NCBI RefSeq assembly: GCF_020172685.1
Contig: NZ_CP083986.1
Location: 5,011,784 to 5,075,783, forward strand
From: [Mycobacterium] nativiensis
Lineage (GTDB): Bacteria; Actinomycetota; Actinomycetes; Mycobacteriales; Mycobacteriaceae
Direction of reading: 5' to 3'
DNA: 64,000 nucleotides
Below, piece by piece: positions 43,901 to 54,644 of this stretch. Made by a program: the position numbers and the translations under genes. The notes beneath the pieces are model-generated. The model did not search any database and was not told where the DNA came from. It worked only from the letters and a program-made list of their open reading frames with translations. Each line of letters starts with the position of its first letter. Within the stretch, counting starts at the first letter, position 1.

Positions 43901-45553
43901 CTCGGGCCCCACGGCGCCCTGCAGGCTGGTGACCACTTCTTCGCGAATGGCGTCCAGCGGCGGATTGGTCACCTGGGCGAACATCTGCTGGAAGTAGTCG
44001 TACAGCATTCGGGGCCGTGCCGAGAGAACTGCGACCGGGGTGTCGGTGCCCATCGACCCGATCGGCTCGGCGCCGGAGCGGGCCATCGGCGCGAGCACCA
44101 GGTTGAGCTCCTCGTAGGTGTAGCCGAACACCTGCTGCCGCAACAGCACCCGGTGGTGCTCCATCCGCGGGGCGTCGCCCGGCGGCAGCTGTTCGATCGG
44201 GATCAGCGCCTCGTCGATCCACTCCTGGTACGGGCGCTGCGCCGCCAGCGTGGACTTGATCTCGTCGTCGGAGATGATCCGGCCGGCGGCGGTGTCCACC
44301 AGGAACATCCGGCCCGGCTGCAGCCGCTGCCGGTGCACCACGGTGGCCGGATCCAGGTCGAGCACGCCGGCCTCGGAAGCCATCACCACCAGCCCGTCGT
44401 CGGTGACCCAGATCCTCGACGGCCGAAGGCCGTTGCGGTCCAACACCGCGCCCACCAAGGTTCCGTCGGTGAAGGTCATCGAGGCCGGGCCGTCCCATGG
44501 CTCCATCAACGAGTCGTGGTACTCGTAGAAGGCCCGCAGGGCGGGGTCCATCGACCGGTGCCGCTCCCATGCCTCCGGGATCATCATCAGCACGGCGTGC
44601 GGCAGGCTGCGGCCCCCCAGATGCAGCAACTCGAGCACCTCGTCGAATCGGGCCGTGTCGGAGGCGCCCGGCGTGCAGATCGGGAACAGCTTGTCGGCTG
44701 TGCTTTCCGCGGTCCCCGGCCCCCCGTCGCCGAAGACGTCGGTGCGGATCAGCGCCTCCCGGGCCCGCATCCAGTTCTCGTTGCCGGTGACGGTGTTGAT
44801 CTCGCCGTTGTGCGCGATGCGCCGGAACGGGTGCGCCAGCGGCCAGGACGGAAAGGTGTTGGTGGAGAACCGGGAATGCACGATGCCCAGCGCGCTCTGC
44901 ATGCGCGGGTCCGCCAGATCCGGGTAGAACGCCTTCAACTGCGGGGTGGTCAGCATGCCCTTGTAGCACAGGGTGCGACCGGAAAGGCTTGGGAAATAGA
45001 TGGTTTCCCGACCGGGCCCGTCCTGGCCGGGACCCTTGCTGCCCAGCTCGTGCTCGGCGCGCTTACGCACGACGTAGGCGCGGCGTTCCAGGGTCATTCC
45101 CGACGCCCCGCCGAGGAACAACTGCCGGAAGGTGGGCATCGCGTCGCGGGCCAGCGCGCCCAGCGACGAGTCGTCGGTCGGCACGTCGCGCCAGCCGAGC
45201 ACCTGCAACCCCTCGGCCTCGGCGATCTTCTCCACGGCGGCGCACGCGGACACCGCCTCTTTGGCCGACTGCGGCAGGAATGCTATCCCGGTGGCGTAGG
45301 AGCCCTCCGGGGGAAGCTCGAAATCGGTTACGGCGCGCAGGAATTGATCCGGCACCTGGATGAGGATGCCGGCACCGTCCCCACTGTGCGGTTCGGCGCC
45401 GGCGGCGCCGCGATGCTCGAGGTTCAGCAGCGCGGTGATCGACTTGTCGACTATGTCGCGACTGCGCCGACCGTGGATGTCGACGACCATGGCCACCCCG
45501 CACGCGTCATGTTCGAACGCGGGGTTGTAGAGCCCGATCCGGGAGGCTGCCAT
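40940..45553 (-). CDS. gltB: Glutamate synthase large subunit
   Basis: 1537 aa. Glutamine + 2-oxoglutarate to two glutamates. N-terminal amidotransferase with the catalytic Cys in HDACGVAM, exposed by propeptide cleavage, and [16 protein letters not shown]. The central domain and FMN-binding synthase domain have [10 protein letters not shown] and [14 protein letters not shown]. The Fe-S cysteines are in [19 protein letters not shown]. The C-terminal beta-helix has [15 protein letters not shown] 45553 with AGGT upstream; an in-frame GTG at 45601 is less likely. Divergent from glnA. Confidence 0.96.
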   Translation of the reverse strand: MAASRIGLYNPAFEHDACGVAMVVDIHGRRSRDIVDKSITALLNLEHRGAAGAEPHSGDGAGILIQVPDQFLRAVTDFELPPEGSYATGIAFLPQSAKEAVSACAAVEKIAEAEGLQVLGWRDVPTDDSSLGALARDAMPTFRQLFLGGASGMTLERRAYVVRKRAEHELGSKGPGQDGPGRETIYFPSLSGRTLCYKGMLTTPQLKAFYPDLADPRMQSALGIVHSRFSTNTFPSWPLAHPFRRIAHNGEINTVTGNENWMRAREALIRTDVFGDGGPGTAESTADKLFPICTPGASDTARFDEVLELLHLGGRSLPHAVLMMIPEAWERHRSMDPALRAFYEYHDSLMEPWDGPASMTFTDGTLVGAVLDRNGLRPSRIWVTDDGLVVMASEAGVLDLDPATVVHRQRLQPGRMFLVDTAAGRIISDDEIKSTLAAQRPYQEWIDEALIPIEQLPPGDAPRMEHHRVLLRQQVFGYTYEELNLVLAPMARSGAEPIGSMGTDTPVAVLSARPRMLYDYFQQMFAQVTNPPLDAIREEVVTSLQGAVGPEGDLLNTAEPTWRQVVLPQPILSNSDLAKLVKLDPDQRIGTRGRHGLSTAVIDCRYPVAEGGDGLRAALQRVCEQASVAIAGGASFLVISDRESDETLAPIPSLLATAAVHHHLVAERSRTKVGLVVESGDAREVHHLAALIGFGAAAVNPYLAFESVEDMFDRGLIEGVDHEQAVANYAKAAAKGVLKVMSKMGISTRASYTGAQLFQPVGISQDVLDDYFTGLFCPIGGITLDDIAADVAARHGLAYLDRPEERAHRELPVGGEYQWRREGEYHLFNPETVFKLQHSTRTGQYAVFKEYTALVDDQSEQLATLRGLLKFKVGQRPPVPIDEVEPATEIVKRFATGAMSYGSISAEAHETLAIAMNRIGGRSNCGEGGEHADRYQPDPNGDWRRSAIKQVASARFGVTSDYLVNCTDLQIKIAQGAKPGEGGQLPGNKVYPWIAEVRHATPGVGLISPPPHHDIYSIEDLKQLIYDLKNANPAARIHVKLVAENGVGTVAAGVSKAHADVVLISGHDGGTGAAPLTSLKHAGAPWELGLAETQQTLLLNGLRDRIVVQVDGQLKTGRDVVIAALLGAEEFGFATAPLVVSGCIMMRVCHLDTCPVGVATQNPELRRRFTGRPEFVENFFWFIAEEVREYLAALGFRTINEAVGQVNALDTTLARAHWKAHKLDLAAVLHEPDSAFMNQDLYCSSGQDHDLDKALDQQLIVMSREALDAGTPVRFSSEISNVNRTVGTMLGYEVTKAYGAQGLPDDTIDITFTGSAGNSFGAFLPSGMTLRVFGDANDYVGKGLSGGRIVIRPPLDAPDGYVAEDNIIGGNVILFGATSGTAFLRGVAGERFAVRNSGAVAVVEGVGDHGCEYMTGGKVVVLGRTGRNFAAGMSGGVAYLYDPGRHIGGCLNTEMVDLDDFDDFDSDDLTWLRGILSEHAEATDSAPARAILGDWLNQSRHFVKVMPRDYRRVLAAVAEAKESGTDPNEAIMAAAHG

Positions 45554-45721
45554 CAGCACCTGACCTTCGCACGTACCTGTCGCATCGCGGGGATTCACCA
45601 ATGCGAGACGGGAGTTCTGGTCCGTGCGACGTTGAACGGCTGACCTGTCTGAAAATTACCAGCAGGCATCGCCACGATATACCCGGATCCGGGCCGCGTG
45701 CCACCCGCTGCGCAAACGGTA

Positions 45722-45761
45722 ATCCGGTGAGTATTGCGTTACTTCAGCGCAATAACCGGAT
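45722..45761. promoter_or_regulatory. Long inverted repeat in the gltB-glnA intergenic region
   Basis: ATCCGGT (45722-45728), gag, TATTGCG (45732-45738), 9-nt loop, CGCAATA (45748-45754), ACCGGAT (45755-45761). This gives 14 paired bases with a 3-nt bulge. The loop side contains GTTAC-N6-GCAAT, a partial match to the GlnR half-site pattern. It lies 60 bp before glnA, as operator or leader hairpin. The rest of 45554-45820 holds no gene. Confidence 0.6.
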
Positions 45762-45820
45762 CATGTTCGGGAAATGTGGGCTGCCTATCGTCTGGCTGTC
45801 TGCATGCGAAGGAGACCACT

Positions 45821-47245
45821 ATGACTGTCGATATTCTCAAGCTCGTCGCGGACGAGAACATCGAATATGTCGATGTTCGATTCTGCGACCTGCCTGGCGT
45901 GATGCAACACTTCTCCATTCCGGCTGCGGCGCTCGATGAGAGCGTGTTCACCGAGGGGCTGGCCTTCGACGGTTCGTCGATCCGCGGCTTCCAGTCCATT
46001 CACGAGTCGGACATGATGTTGCTGCCCGACCCCGCCACGGCACGCATTGACCCCTTCCGGGCAGCAAAGACGCTGAACCTGAATTTCTTCGTGCACGATC
46101 CATTCACCCGCGAGCCCTACTCGCGCGACCCGCGCAACATCGCCCGCAAGGCCGAGAGCTACCTGGCCAGCACCGGGATCGCCGACACCGCCTACTTCGG
46201 CGCCGAGGCCGAGTTCTACATCTTCGACTCGGTGTCCTTCGACTCGCAGATTAACGGCTCGTTCTACGAAGTGGATTCGGTTTCCGGGTGGTGGAACACC
46301 GGTCGAGCCACCGAGGCGGACGGCAGCGCCAACCGGGGGTACAAGGTGCGCCCCAAGGGCGGCTATTTCCCGGTGGCGCCGGTCGATCAGTACGTCGACC
46401 TGCGCGACACCATGACCACCAACCTGACCAACGCCGGCTTCACGGTGGAGCGCGGCCACCACGAGGTCGGCACCGGCGGCCAGACCGAGATCAACTACCA
46501 GTTCAACACGCTGCTGCACGCCGCCGACGACCTGATGCTGTTCAAATACATCATCAAGAACACCGCCTGGGCCCAGGGCAAGACCGTCACCTTCATGCCC
46601 AAACCGCTGTTCGGCGACAACGGCTCGGGCATGCACGTTCATCAGTCGGTGTGGAAGGACGGCGAGCCGCTGTTCTACGACGACATCGGGTACGCCGGAC
46701 TGTCGGACACCGCCCGGCATTACATCGGCGGCATCCTGCACCACGCCCCGTCACTGCTGGCGTTCACCAACCCGACCGTCAACTCCTACAAGCGCCTGGT
46801 CCCGCATTTCGAAGCCCCGATCAACCTGGTGTACAGCCAGCGCAACCGCTCGGCGTGTGTGCGTATCCCGATCACCGGCTCCAACCCGAAGGCCAAGCGC
46901 CTGGAGTTCCGCTGCCCGGACTCCTCGGGCAACCCGTATCTGGCGTTCTCGGCGATGCTGATGGCCGGAATCGACGGCGTCAAGAACAAGATCGAGCCGG
47001 CCGCCCCGGTCGACAAGGACCTCTACGAGCTGCCGCCCGACGAGGCCGCAAACATCCCGCAGGCCCCGGCGTCGCTGGCCCAGGTGATCGACAACCTGGA
47101 AGCCGACCACGAATACCTCACCGAAGGCGGGGTTTTCACCCCGGACCTGATCGACACCTGGATCGGCTACAAGCGCGACCACGAGATCACCCCGATCAAC
47201 CTGCGCCCGCACCCGTACGAGTTCGCGCTGTACTACGACTGCTGA
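45821..47245 (+). CDS. glnA: Glutamine synthetase type I, beta subtype
   Basis: 474 aa, dodecameric enzyme making glutamine from glutamate, ammonia and ATP. Conserved [46 protein letters not shown] and [15 protein letters not shown] segments. The adenylylation loop with its Tyr is in [11 protein letters not shown], so GlnE control is likely. Highly similar to GlnA1 (Rv2220), but here it is next to gltBD. Either glnA1 has moved or this is an extra copy. GGAGA precedes the ATG. Confidence 0.93.
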   Translation: MTVDILKLVADENIEYVDVRFCDLPGVMQHFSIPAAALDESVFTEGLAFDGSSIRGFQSIHESDMMLLPDPATARIDPFRAAKTLNLNFFVHDPFTREPYSRDPRNIARKAESYLASTGIADTAYFGAEAEFYIFDSVSFDSQINGSFYEVDSVSGWWNTGRATEADGSANRGYKVRPKGGYFPVAPVDQYVDLRDTMTTNLTNAGFTVERGHHEVGTGGQTEINYQFNTLLHAADDLMLFKYIIKNTAWAQGKTVTFMPKPLFGDNGSGMHVHQSVWKDGEPLFYDDIGYAGLSDTARHYIGGILHHAPSLLAFTNPTVNSYKRLVPHFEAPINLVYSQRNRSACVRIPITGSNPKAKRLEFRCPDSSGNPYLAFSAMLMAGIDGVKNKIEPAAPVDKDLYELPPDEAANIPQAPASLAQVIDNLEADHEYLTEGGVFTPDLIDTWIGYKRDHEITPINLRPHPYEFALYYDC

Positions 47246-47337
47246 CCGGGGCCGCAGCGGTAGGGACACGTTCGCGGTTAAGCTGCACAGTTGTTGGCCC
47301 AGCTGGCCGCGTCGCCGCCGTATGTCCCGAGGAGCCC

Positions 47338-48399
47338 ATGAACCCCGACGACGACTTCCTGCGGAGTCGGCTGCCGCCGCAACAACCCCACCAGCAACAG
47401 CCCTGGGCGCAGCCGCCACAGCAACCGCAGCAGCCCGTCCAGCACCCGCCTTATCCTCAGCCCGGTCCGGCCCGGCCGGCCCGGCCGGAACCGACCCGCG
47501 GCTGGCGGCGTGCCGTACTGTCCGCGACGCTGGGGTTGGTCAACCTGGGCCCGTCGGCGGCCGAGCGTGAGGAGACCGCTTACGAGGCGGCCATTCGGGC
47601 CCTGCCGCACGGCACCTACAAGGTGGGGGTGCTCGGAAAGGGCGGCGTCGGCAAGACGACGGTGGCGGCCAGTGTCGGTTCGGTGTTCGCCGCGCTGCGC
47701 CGAACCGACCACGTGGTGGCCGTGGACGCCGACACCGCGTTCGGTCGGCTCGGCAGCCGCATCGATCCGCGTGCCACCAGCTCCTACTGGGATCTGGCCG
47801 CAGATGCGGGCATGCAGTCGTTCGCCGACATCAGCAGCCGGGTCGGTGCCAACGCCGCGGGGCTGTACGTGCTGGTGGGTGAGCCGGCGGCCGGGCGGCG
47901 ACGGATTCTCGACGCCGCGCTGTACCGGGAGGCCGCCCTGCGACTGGACCGGCATTTCGCCATCTCGATCATCGACTGCGGTTCGACCATGGACTCGCCG
48001 GTGACCCAGGAGGCGCTGCGTGATCTCGACGCACTGATCGTGGTCTCCTCGCCGTGGGCGGACGGGGCCGGCGCGGCCGCCAAGACCATGGAATGGCTGG
48101 CCGACCGCGGCCAGGGCGGCCTGCTGCACCGCACCGTGGTGGTGCTCAACGACTCCGACGGTCACGCCGACAAACGCACCCGGTCGGCCCTGACCGCGCA
48201 GTTCCTCCAGCACGGCCAGGCAGTGGTCGAGGTGCCGTTCGACCCGCACCTGCGCCCCGGCGGGGTGATCGATGTGATGCAGGAGATGGCGCCGGGCACC
48301 CGGCGCAGGTTCCTGCACATCGCGGCGATCATCTCGCGCCACTTCGCGTCCCGCCCCCGGGGCCGCGACGCCAAGCCGGCGTCGAATCAGAGCAGGTAG
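47338..48399 (+). CDS. MinD/ParA-like ATPase with Pro/Gln-rich N-terminus (Rv3860-like)
   Basis: 353 aa. Residues 1-50 are Pro/Gln-rich (PQQPHQQQPWAQPPQQPQQP), as in EspI and other ESX-linked ATPases. The P-loop is a deviant Walker A, VLGKGGVGKTTVAASVG (~100-116), followed by VAVDADTAFGRL and IIDCGSTMDSP. Such proteins act in ESX secretion control or positioning. GAGGAG precedes the ATG. Its stop overlaps the htdZ stop region by 13 bp tail-to-tail. Last gene of the Rv38xx-like block. Confidence 0.88.
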   Translation: MNPDDDFLRSRLPPQQPHQQQPWAQPPQQPQQPVQHPPYPQPGPARPARPEPTRGWRRAVLSATLGLVNLGPSAAEREETAYEAAIRALPHGTYKVGVLGKGGVGKTTVAASVGSVFAALRRTDHVVAVDADTAFGRLGSRIDPRATSSYWDLAADAGMQSFADISSRVGANAAGLYVLVGEPAAGRRRILDAALYREAALRLDRHFAISIIDCGSTMDSPVTQEALRDLDALIVVSSPWADGAGAAAKTMEWLADRGQGGLLHRTVVVLNDSDGHADKRTRSALTAQFLQHGQAVVEVPFDPHLRPGGVIDVMQEMAPGTRRRFLHIAAIISRHFASRPRGRDAKPASNQSR

Positions 48400-48842
48400 C
48401 GCACCACACTCTCGGCGACGCAGGCCGGCTTGGCGCTGCCGTCGATGGCCACCGTGGTCGAGAAGGTCACCTGGTGGGCGCCCCCACCCACATCGGCCAC
48501 CTCGACCACCGAGGTCTCGGCCCGGATCTTGGAGCCGACCGGCACCGGCGCCGGGAAGCGCACCTTGTTCAGTCCGTAGTTGATCGCCAGCTTGACCCCG
48601 TCGAGCCGGCTGATCTGCGCCATCAGCTGCGGCAGCATGGCCAATGTCATGTAGCCGTGGGCGATCGTGGTCCCGAAGGGTCCGGTGGCGGCCCGCTCGG
48701 GGTCGACGTGAATCCACTGGTGGTCACCGGTGGCGTCGGCGAACAGATTGACCGCCTCTTGGGTGATGGTCACCCAGTCGCTGTGGCCGATCAGCTCCCC
48801 CTGGCATGCGGCAAGCTCCTCGATCGATCCGAAAGTACGCAC
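48387..48842 (-). CDS. htdZ: MaoC-like (R)-specific enoyl-CoA hydratase HtdZ
   Basis: 151 aa hot-dog fold, same length as Rv0130. Catalytic Asp and His are in FADATGDHQWIHVDPERA. TTIAHGYMTLAMLP and INYGLNKVRFPAPVPVGS are family blocks. Hydrates enoyl-CoA in fatty-acid metabolism. GTG 48842 is chosen by AAAGGAG upstream and homology. It lies 17 bp behind the CoA-transferase gene, so the two are probably co-transcribed. Confidence 0.92.
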   Translation of the reverse strand: MRTFGSIEELAACQGELIGHSDWVTITQEAVNLFADATGDHQWIHVDPERAATGPFGTTIAHGYMTLAMLPQLMAQISRLDGVKLAINYGLNKVRFPAPVPVGSKIRAETSVVEVADVGGGAHQVTFSTTVAIDGSAKPACVAESVVRYLL

Positions 48843-48859
48843 GTGCTCCCGCTCCTTTG

Positions 48860-50083
48860 CTAATCCGTTGCTACCGTGCCGCTTTGACACAACTGGTCGA
48901 TATCGTCGGGTGTCATTCCGAGGCGTTCGGCGAGCACCCGCCCGGTGTCGGCACCCAACTCCGGTGCCACCACCGCAGGCGGGTGGGCGCCGTCGATGGA
49001 TGCCGGCAGCCCGGCCGCCAGGTACTCCCCCACCCCGGGCTGATGCAGCGCCGCGAACATCGCATTGCCGCGCAGGCGCTCGTCGGCGGCCACCTCCGCG
49101 AAGCTGCGGTACCGGTCCCACAGCAGTGACGTACCCGCCAGAGCGGATTCGACCTGAGCCGCAGTGCATTCGGCGAACCAGCCGCTGAACAGTCCGCTCA
49201 GCACATCCCGGTAGCGGTAGCGTTGCCCCTCGTCGGAGAAGTCGATGTCCCGCGCCTGCACCAGTGCAGCAATGACTTTCGTCGTTCCGGTCAGCTCGGC
49301 CAGATCACGGAAATGCCGATCGGTCAACGTGACGATCATGAACACCGCCCCGTCGCTGCAGGTGAAACTCTGACCGTACTGGCCGTAGACCGCGTTGCCG
49401 ATGGGTTCGCGCCGGGTTCCGTTCACCATCGCCTCGGTGAGAAAGCCCAGCGCGCTGGCGGTTCCCAACGCGACGTCCTCGAGCGCCAGCCGGATCTGAC
49501 AGCCCTGGCCGGTGCGTTCGCGCCGATGCACCGCGGCGGCGACGGCCAGTGCGCCGTGCAGACCACACGCCACATCCCAGGCCGGCAGCACGTGATTGAT
49601 CGGTGCGACGTATTCGCTGGGCCCCGTCACCAGCGGAAATCCGACCGCGGCGTTCACCGTGTAATCGACCGCGGTGGAACCGTCGGCGCGTCCGAGCACC
49701 TCGAGGTGAATCAGGTCAGGCCGAAGCGCGCACAGTGTGTCAAAGGAAAGCCATTGCCGGCCCGCCATATTGGTGAGCAGCACCCCACTGTCGGCGATCA
49801 GGCGCTGCACCAGCTGCTGCCCGCCGGGGGCCCGCAGGTCGGCGACCACCGAACGCTTGCCCTTGTTGAGCCCGGTCCAGTAGATGGAGGTTCCGTCCTC
49901 GGCGACCGGCCAGCGGCGGTAGTCCGCGGCCCCGCCGACGGGGTCGATGCGCACCACCTCAGCACCCAGTTGTGCCAGCGTCATCCCGGCCAGCGGCACC
50001 GCCACAAAGCTGGCGATCTCAATGACGCGCACCCCGGCCAACGGAGCCCCAGCGGTCCCCAAGACCCGAGCACTCGCCCGCAT
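48860..50083 (-). CDS. CaiB/BaiF (class III) CoA-transferase, 2-methylfumaryl-CoA isomerase-like
   Basis: 407 aa. Class III CoA-transferase fold with the catalytic Asp in VLPAWDVACGLHGAL. VIEIASFVAVPLAGMTLAQLG, VRIDPVGGAADYRRWP, LNKGKRSVVADL and LTNMAGRQWLSFD resemble mesaconyl-CoA C1-C4 CoA-transferase (Mct), an intramolecular transferase, more than CaiB or Frc. Paired with a MaoC hydratase. Substrate unproven. A TATAGT -10 (50119-50114) and GTCGA-N5-TCGAC (50101-50115) lie upstream. Confidence 0.85.
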   Translation of the reverse strand: MRASARVLGTAGAPLAGVRVIEIASFVAVPLAGMTLAQLGAEVVRIDPVGGAADYRRWPVAEDGTSIYWTGLNKGKRSVVADLRAPGGQQLVQRLIADSGVLLTNMAGRQWLSFDTLCALRPDLIHLEVLGRADGSTAVDYTVNAAVGFPLVTGPSEYVAPINHVLPAWDVACGLHGALAVAAAVHRRERTGQGCQIRLALEDVALGTASALGFLTEAMVNGTRREPIGNAVYGQYGQSFTCSDGAVFMIVTLTDRHFRDLAELTGTTKVIAALVQARDIDFSDEGQRYRYRDVLSGLFSGWFAECTAAQVESALAGTSLLWDRYRSFAEVAADERLRGNAMFAALHQPGVGEYLAAGLPASIDGAHPPAVVAPELGADTGRVLAERLGMTPDDIDQLCQSGTVATD

Positions 50084-50225
50084 GACCTGCCCCTCGCCTC
50101 GTCGATTACGTCGACTATATGCCTACCCAGTTTCGGGGCGAGTCCGCGCCGAATCTCAATCGTTGCCGAACCGCGATATGAAATCCCGTGGCGGCGAACA
50201 GGACACGGCCCAGCACCGTGTTTGA

Positions 50226-51290
<1,065 letters not shown>

Positions 51291-51383
51291 TCGCGCCTGC
51301 CTCTGCCGTGACCGTGCAGAGTTGTCCGCCCCCACCTGGGGGAACACCGGACAGCTCGGCACGGTCGCGGCGTATCCGGGGGA

Positions 51384-52064
51384 CTACTGCCACAGTCCGC
51401 GACGGTCGACATAGCGATGGGTGTAGACGGTGGCCGCCGCGCAGATCCCCGAGGCGATGGCCAGCATCCAGGTACCGCCGGCGAACAGGCTGATGATGCC
51501 GCCGGCGACCGCGCCGAAGGTGTATCCGCTGAAGAGCAGAAAGTGCCCGAGCCAGTCGCGGATGCTGCCGCCGCTGATGTGGCGCTCGATGCCCTGGCCC
51601 AGCTTCACCACGGTGCCGGTGACATAGCTCAACGGAATCGACACTTCGCCGTCGCGGACAAACGTGGTGTTCAGCGCCCCGACACCGAAGGCGACCAGCA
51701 GGATCGGCAGCAGGGGCAGCGGCAGCGACGGCCCGCCCTCCCGGAGCCAGTCGACGAGGGTGGCGGCCACCAGCGCCACCGCGGTCAGCACCAAGCCGCC
51801 GTGCGGCTGCGACGGCCAGACGTAGCGCCGGAACAGCGACGCGACCACCACCCCGGCCAGGAACGAGAACAGCAGCGCCGCGGCCGAGATCGACAGCCAC
51901 TGGTTGTCGTTGAAAACGCCCAGCACCGCTCGTCCGGCGTTGCCGGTCATGAAGGTGACGAAGTAGCCCTCGGAGTGGGTGAAGGCCGCAGCGGCCAGCA
52001 GTCCGGCGAGTGCCGCCAGCACCCAGGACAGCTTCGTTTCGCTGTCGTAGTGCTCGCGTATCAC
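51384..52064 (-). CDS. DUF1275 (YoaK-like) membrane protein, copy B
   Basis: 226 aa, six membrane segments. Shares YDSETKLSWVLA, FTHSEGYFVTFMTGNAGRAV and VSIPLSYVTGTVVKLGQGIE with the copy at 22934 but lacks its N-terminal CERC extension. GTG start 18 bp after pepA, so probably in one transcript with that protease. Function unknown. Confidence 0.85.
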   Translation of the reverse strand: MIREHYDSETKLSWVLAALAGLLAAAAFTHSEGYFVTFMTGNAGRAVLGVFNDNQWLSISAAALLFSFLAGVVVASLFRRYVWPSQPHGGLVLTAVALVAATLVDWLREGGPSLPLPLLPILLVAFGVGALNTTFVRDGEVSIPLSYVTGTVVKLGQGIERHISGGSIRDWLGHFLLFSGYTFGAVAGGIISLFAGGTWMLAIASGICAAATVYTHRYVDRRGLWQ

Positions 52065-52082
52065 GCGTTGGTGATTCCGGCC

Positions 52083-53129
52083 TTAGCCGACCGGTCCGGG
52101 GACCAGGGTCACGGTGGCGCTGTGCTCACCGCTCGCCGGGTTGCGCCACGTCAGCGTGACGATGTCACCGGGGTGGCACTGGTCGAGCACGTCGGTCAGG
52201 TCGGTGGCCGAGTTCACCGGCCGGCCGTTGATCGACGTGATCACGTCATCCCTGGCGATACCGGTCCCGGCGGCCGGGGTGTCGGCGAGCACCGTGGCGA
52301 CGCGCGCCCCGCCGTTGTCGTCCACCACACCGACGCCCATGAATGCCGTCTCACCGATGTGCACGGTGCTCGACGAGATACCCGCCCGGATCTGTCCGGC
52401 GATGGCCATCGCCTGGTCGATGGGGATCGCGTAGCCCTCGCCGCCCGGCTGGGCGAACTTGTAGTTGTCGCTGGCCGCGGTGTTCATCCCAATCACCTGG
52501 CCGGCGCCGTTGACCATCGGGCCGCCCGAGTCACCGGGACGGATCGGGGTGTCGGCCTTGATCATGTTGTTCAGCGTCTCGGTGGTGCCGGTCAGTTCAT
52601 CGGCGGCCGAAACGGTCTGGTTCAGCGCGATGACGCGACCGGGCACCGCACTCGGCGTGCCACCGTGCCCGCCGGCATTGCCCATCGAGACCACCGGGTC
52701 ACCGACGGTCACCCGCGACGAGTTGCCGATGTTGGCGGCCGGCAACCCGGAAGCGCCGCGCAGTTGCAGCACCGCCACGTCGTGGCTGCGGTCGAATCCG
52801 AGCACATCGACTTCGTAGGTCTGGCCGTTGCCGACCGCGAACGCCGTGATGCCGGTGGCCCCGGCGATGACGTGGTTGTTGGTCAGCACCACACCGCCCG
52901 GGTCCAAGACGATGCCGGTTCCGGCGCCCACCGCGCCCTGGTAGCCCATCTGGGTGTCGAGGTTCACCACGGCCGGGCTGACCTGGGCGACCATCGCCGA
53001 CGGGTCGAGGGGGGCGGGCAGCGGCGGCACCGCCTGGGCCGGCGCCACCAGACCCAGACCGACCGTGGCTATTGAAGCCGCTGTCACGCTGAGCAGCCAC
53101 CACCGGCTAGGGCGATGCGATCCGCTCAT
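52083..53129 (-). CDS. pepA: Secreted trypsin-like serine protease with PDZ domain (PepA, Rv0125-like)
   Basis: 348 aa. Signal peptide residues 1-33 (TAASIATVGLGLVAPAQA). Catalytic triad: His in VVLTNNHVIAG, Asp in RSHDVAVLQL, Ser in RPGDSGGPMVN. PDZ domain at ~255-348 (GVGVVDDNGGARVATVLADT). Close to M. tuberculosis PepA/Mtb32A, the source of a vaccine antigen fragment. A strong AGGAGGT lies 7 nt before the ATG. Confidence 0.94.
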   Translation of the reverse strand: MSGSHRPSRWWLLSVTAASIATVGLGLVAPAQAVPPLPAPLDPSAMVAQVSPAVVNLDTQMGYQGAVGAGTGIVLDPGGVVLTNNHVIAGATGITAFAVGNGQTYEVDVLGFDRSHDVAVLQLRGASGLPAANIGNSSRVTVGDPVVSMGNAGGHGGTPSAVPGRVIALNQTVSAADELTGTTETLNNMIKADTPIRPGDSGGPMVNGAGQVIGMNTAASDNYKFAQPGGEGYAIPIDQAMAIAGQIRAGISSSTVHIGETAFMGVGVVDDNGGARVATVLADTPAAGTGIARDDVITSINGRPVNSATDLTDVLDQCHPGDIVTLTWRNPASGEHSATVTLVPGPVG

Positions 53130-53257
53130 CAGGCTTACCTCCTGGGGTCAGGTCACGCTCCGGGCGCCCCGCCAAAACCCCAGCACGTCGCCGGTGGGCG
53201 CGTTGGCGAAACAAACACGTCAAGTTTAGCGGAGCCGCCCATACCGGCCACAAACGC

Positions 53258-53263
53258 TAGGCT
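53258..53263 (+). promoter_or_regulatory. Putative -10 element (leaderless) of the Rv0121c-like gene
   Basis: TAGGCT, 6 nt before ATG 53270. Confidence 0.45.
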
Positions 53264-53269
53264 GACGTG

Positions 53270-53677
53270 ATGGGCGGTGGCGACCCGCAGGCCCGGTTCG
53301 CGCGGGCCCGTGTGGCGCGGCTGGCGACCGTGTGGCCCGACGGCGGACCACACCTGGTGCCGGTGGTGTTCGCCCTGCTGGACGACGTGGTCTACACCGC
53401 CGTGGATGCCAAACCCAAGACCACCCAACGGCTGCGCCGATTGGCCAACATCGAGCACAATTCGCGGGTCAGCGTGTTGGTGGACCACTACGACGACGAC
53501 TGGTCGCAGCTGTGGTGGGTGCGGGCCGACGGGACGGCGACGGTCCACCACGATGGCGCGGCCATGCGTACCGGCTATGAGGCCCTGCGGGCGAAGTACC
53601 CGCAATACCAATCGATTGCGTTGGCCGGGCCGGTGATCACCATCGCCGTCGAGCACTGGTCGGCCTGGCAGGCCTGA
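53270..53677 (+). CDS. F420-dependent PPOX-class oxidoreductase (Rv0121c-like, TIGR03668 type)
   Basis: 135 aa split beta-barrel. [32 protein letters not shown] flavin/F420 contact region, [15 protein letters not shown] and [11 protein letters not shown] are family blocks. Dimers bind F420 at the interface. Native substrate unknown. ATG 53270 is preferred over GTG 53267 because of the leaderless -10 spacing. Confidence 0.88.
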   Translation: MGGGDPQARFARARVARLATVWPDGGPHLVPVVFALLDDVVYTAVDAKPKTTQRLRRLANIEHNSRVSVLVDHYDDDWSQLWWVRADGTATVHHDGAAMRTGYEALRAKYPQYQSIALAGPVITIAVEHWSAWQA

Positions 53678-53704
53678 TCCGACGCAACGAGGTACTGTGC
53701 CGGC

Positions 53705-54511
53705 ATGGCCAACCGGGACCACGGCGATCCGGGCGATGCGCCCTCGGTGCCGCCGGCGTTGACTCCGATAGCGAACGACACCCGGCCGTCGGCGGCCGAA
53801 GAGGCCCGGACGCTCACCGCCGCAACCAATGCCGCCACCTTGGCGACCCTGACAACGGACGGCGACCCGTGGGCGTCGCTGATCACCTACGGACTGCTCG
53901 ACGGCGCTCCGGTGCTGTGCGTGTCCCACATGGCCGAGCACGGCCGCAACCTGGCCCGCGACCCGAGGGCCAGCCTCGCCGTCGTGGAACCCGGCGCGCA
54001 CGCCGATCCGCTGGCCGGCGGCCGCGTCACGCTGGCGGGGGTGGTCCACCAGCCCAGCGGCGACGAGTACGCCGCGGCCCGCGACGCCTACCTGGCGCAG
54101 GTGCCGGCCGGCAAGTACTACATCGACTACAGCGACTTCTCGCTGTGGGTGCTCGGCGTGCAGCGGGTGCGCTGGGTGGGCGGATACGGCCGGATGGATT
54201 CGGCGACCGGTGCGGACTACATTGCCGCGCAGCCTGATCCGGTCTCACCGCATGCGGCCGGCGCCATCGCACACCTCAACGCCGACCACGCCGACGCGTT
54301 GCGCGCAATGGCGCAGGTGCTGGGCGGATACCCGGATACCACGGCGGCGACGTGCTCCGGCGCAGACCGATACGGCCTGGATCTGAAGGTCGTCACCGAA
54401 CGAGGCATTGCCTACACCCGCGTCGGATACCGGCAACCGATCGATTCGATCGGCGAGCTGCGCGCCGCCACCGTGGAATTGGCGCGGTCAGCCCGCGAGC
54501 AGAGCCGGTAG
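53705..54511 (+). CDS. HugZ-like heme-handling protein (split barrel + DUF2470)
   Basis: 268 aa. Residues ~30-165 are a flavin-reductase-like split barrel (AATLATLTTDGDPWASLI, RDPRASLAVVEPG). Residues ~180-265 are DUF2470 with AIAHLNADHADALRAMAQ, the helix whose His contacts heme in HugZ. May degrade or traffic heme. Between the F420-type gene and fusA2. Paralogue of the IdeR-controlled gene at 18703, but no IdeR box is seen here. Confidence 0.85.
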   Translation: MANRDHGDPGDAPSVPPALTPIANDTRPSAAEEARTLTAATNAATLATLTTDGDPWASLITYGLLDGAPVLCVSHMAEHGRNLARDPRASLAVVEPGAHADPLAGGRVTLAGVVHQPSGDEYAAARDAYLAQVPAGKYYIDYSDFSLWVLGVQRVRWVGGYGRMDSATGADYIAAQPDPVSPHAAGAIAHLNADHADALRAMAQVLGGYPDTTAATCSGADRYGLDLKVVTERGIAYTRVGYRQPIDSIGELRAATVELARSAREQSR

Positions 54512-54644
54512 CCGCGGCCCTTCTGCCCGCCCAGACGCAGACACCGGCGGCACCCGCGCGGTCTTTTCGCTGAACTCCTTGTGTTGGGCAGCCGTTGAGG
54601 GAAGGGTGGCTATAGATCGGTTGCCGAGACCAGGAGCGGCGCAG

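Noticed and set aside
42557..45643. 1028-codon open frame antisense to gltB
   Set aside because: Shadow of gltB by the same GC effect; no motif or plausible ribosome site.
45738..45753. GlnR box before glnA
   Set aside because: GTTAC-N6-GCAAT matches only the first half well; too weak to call on its own, noted within the inverted repeat.
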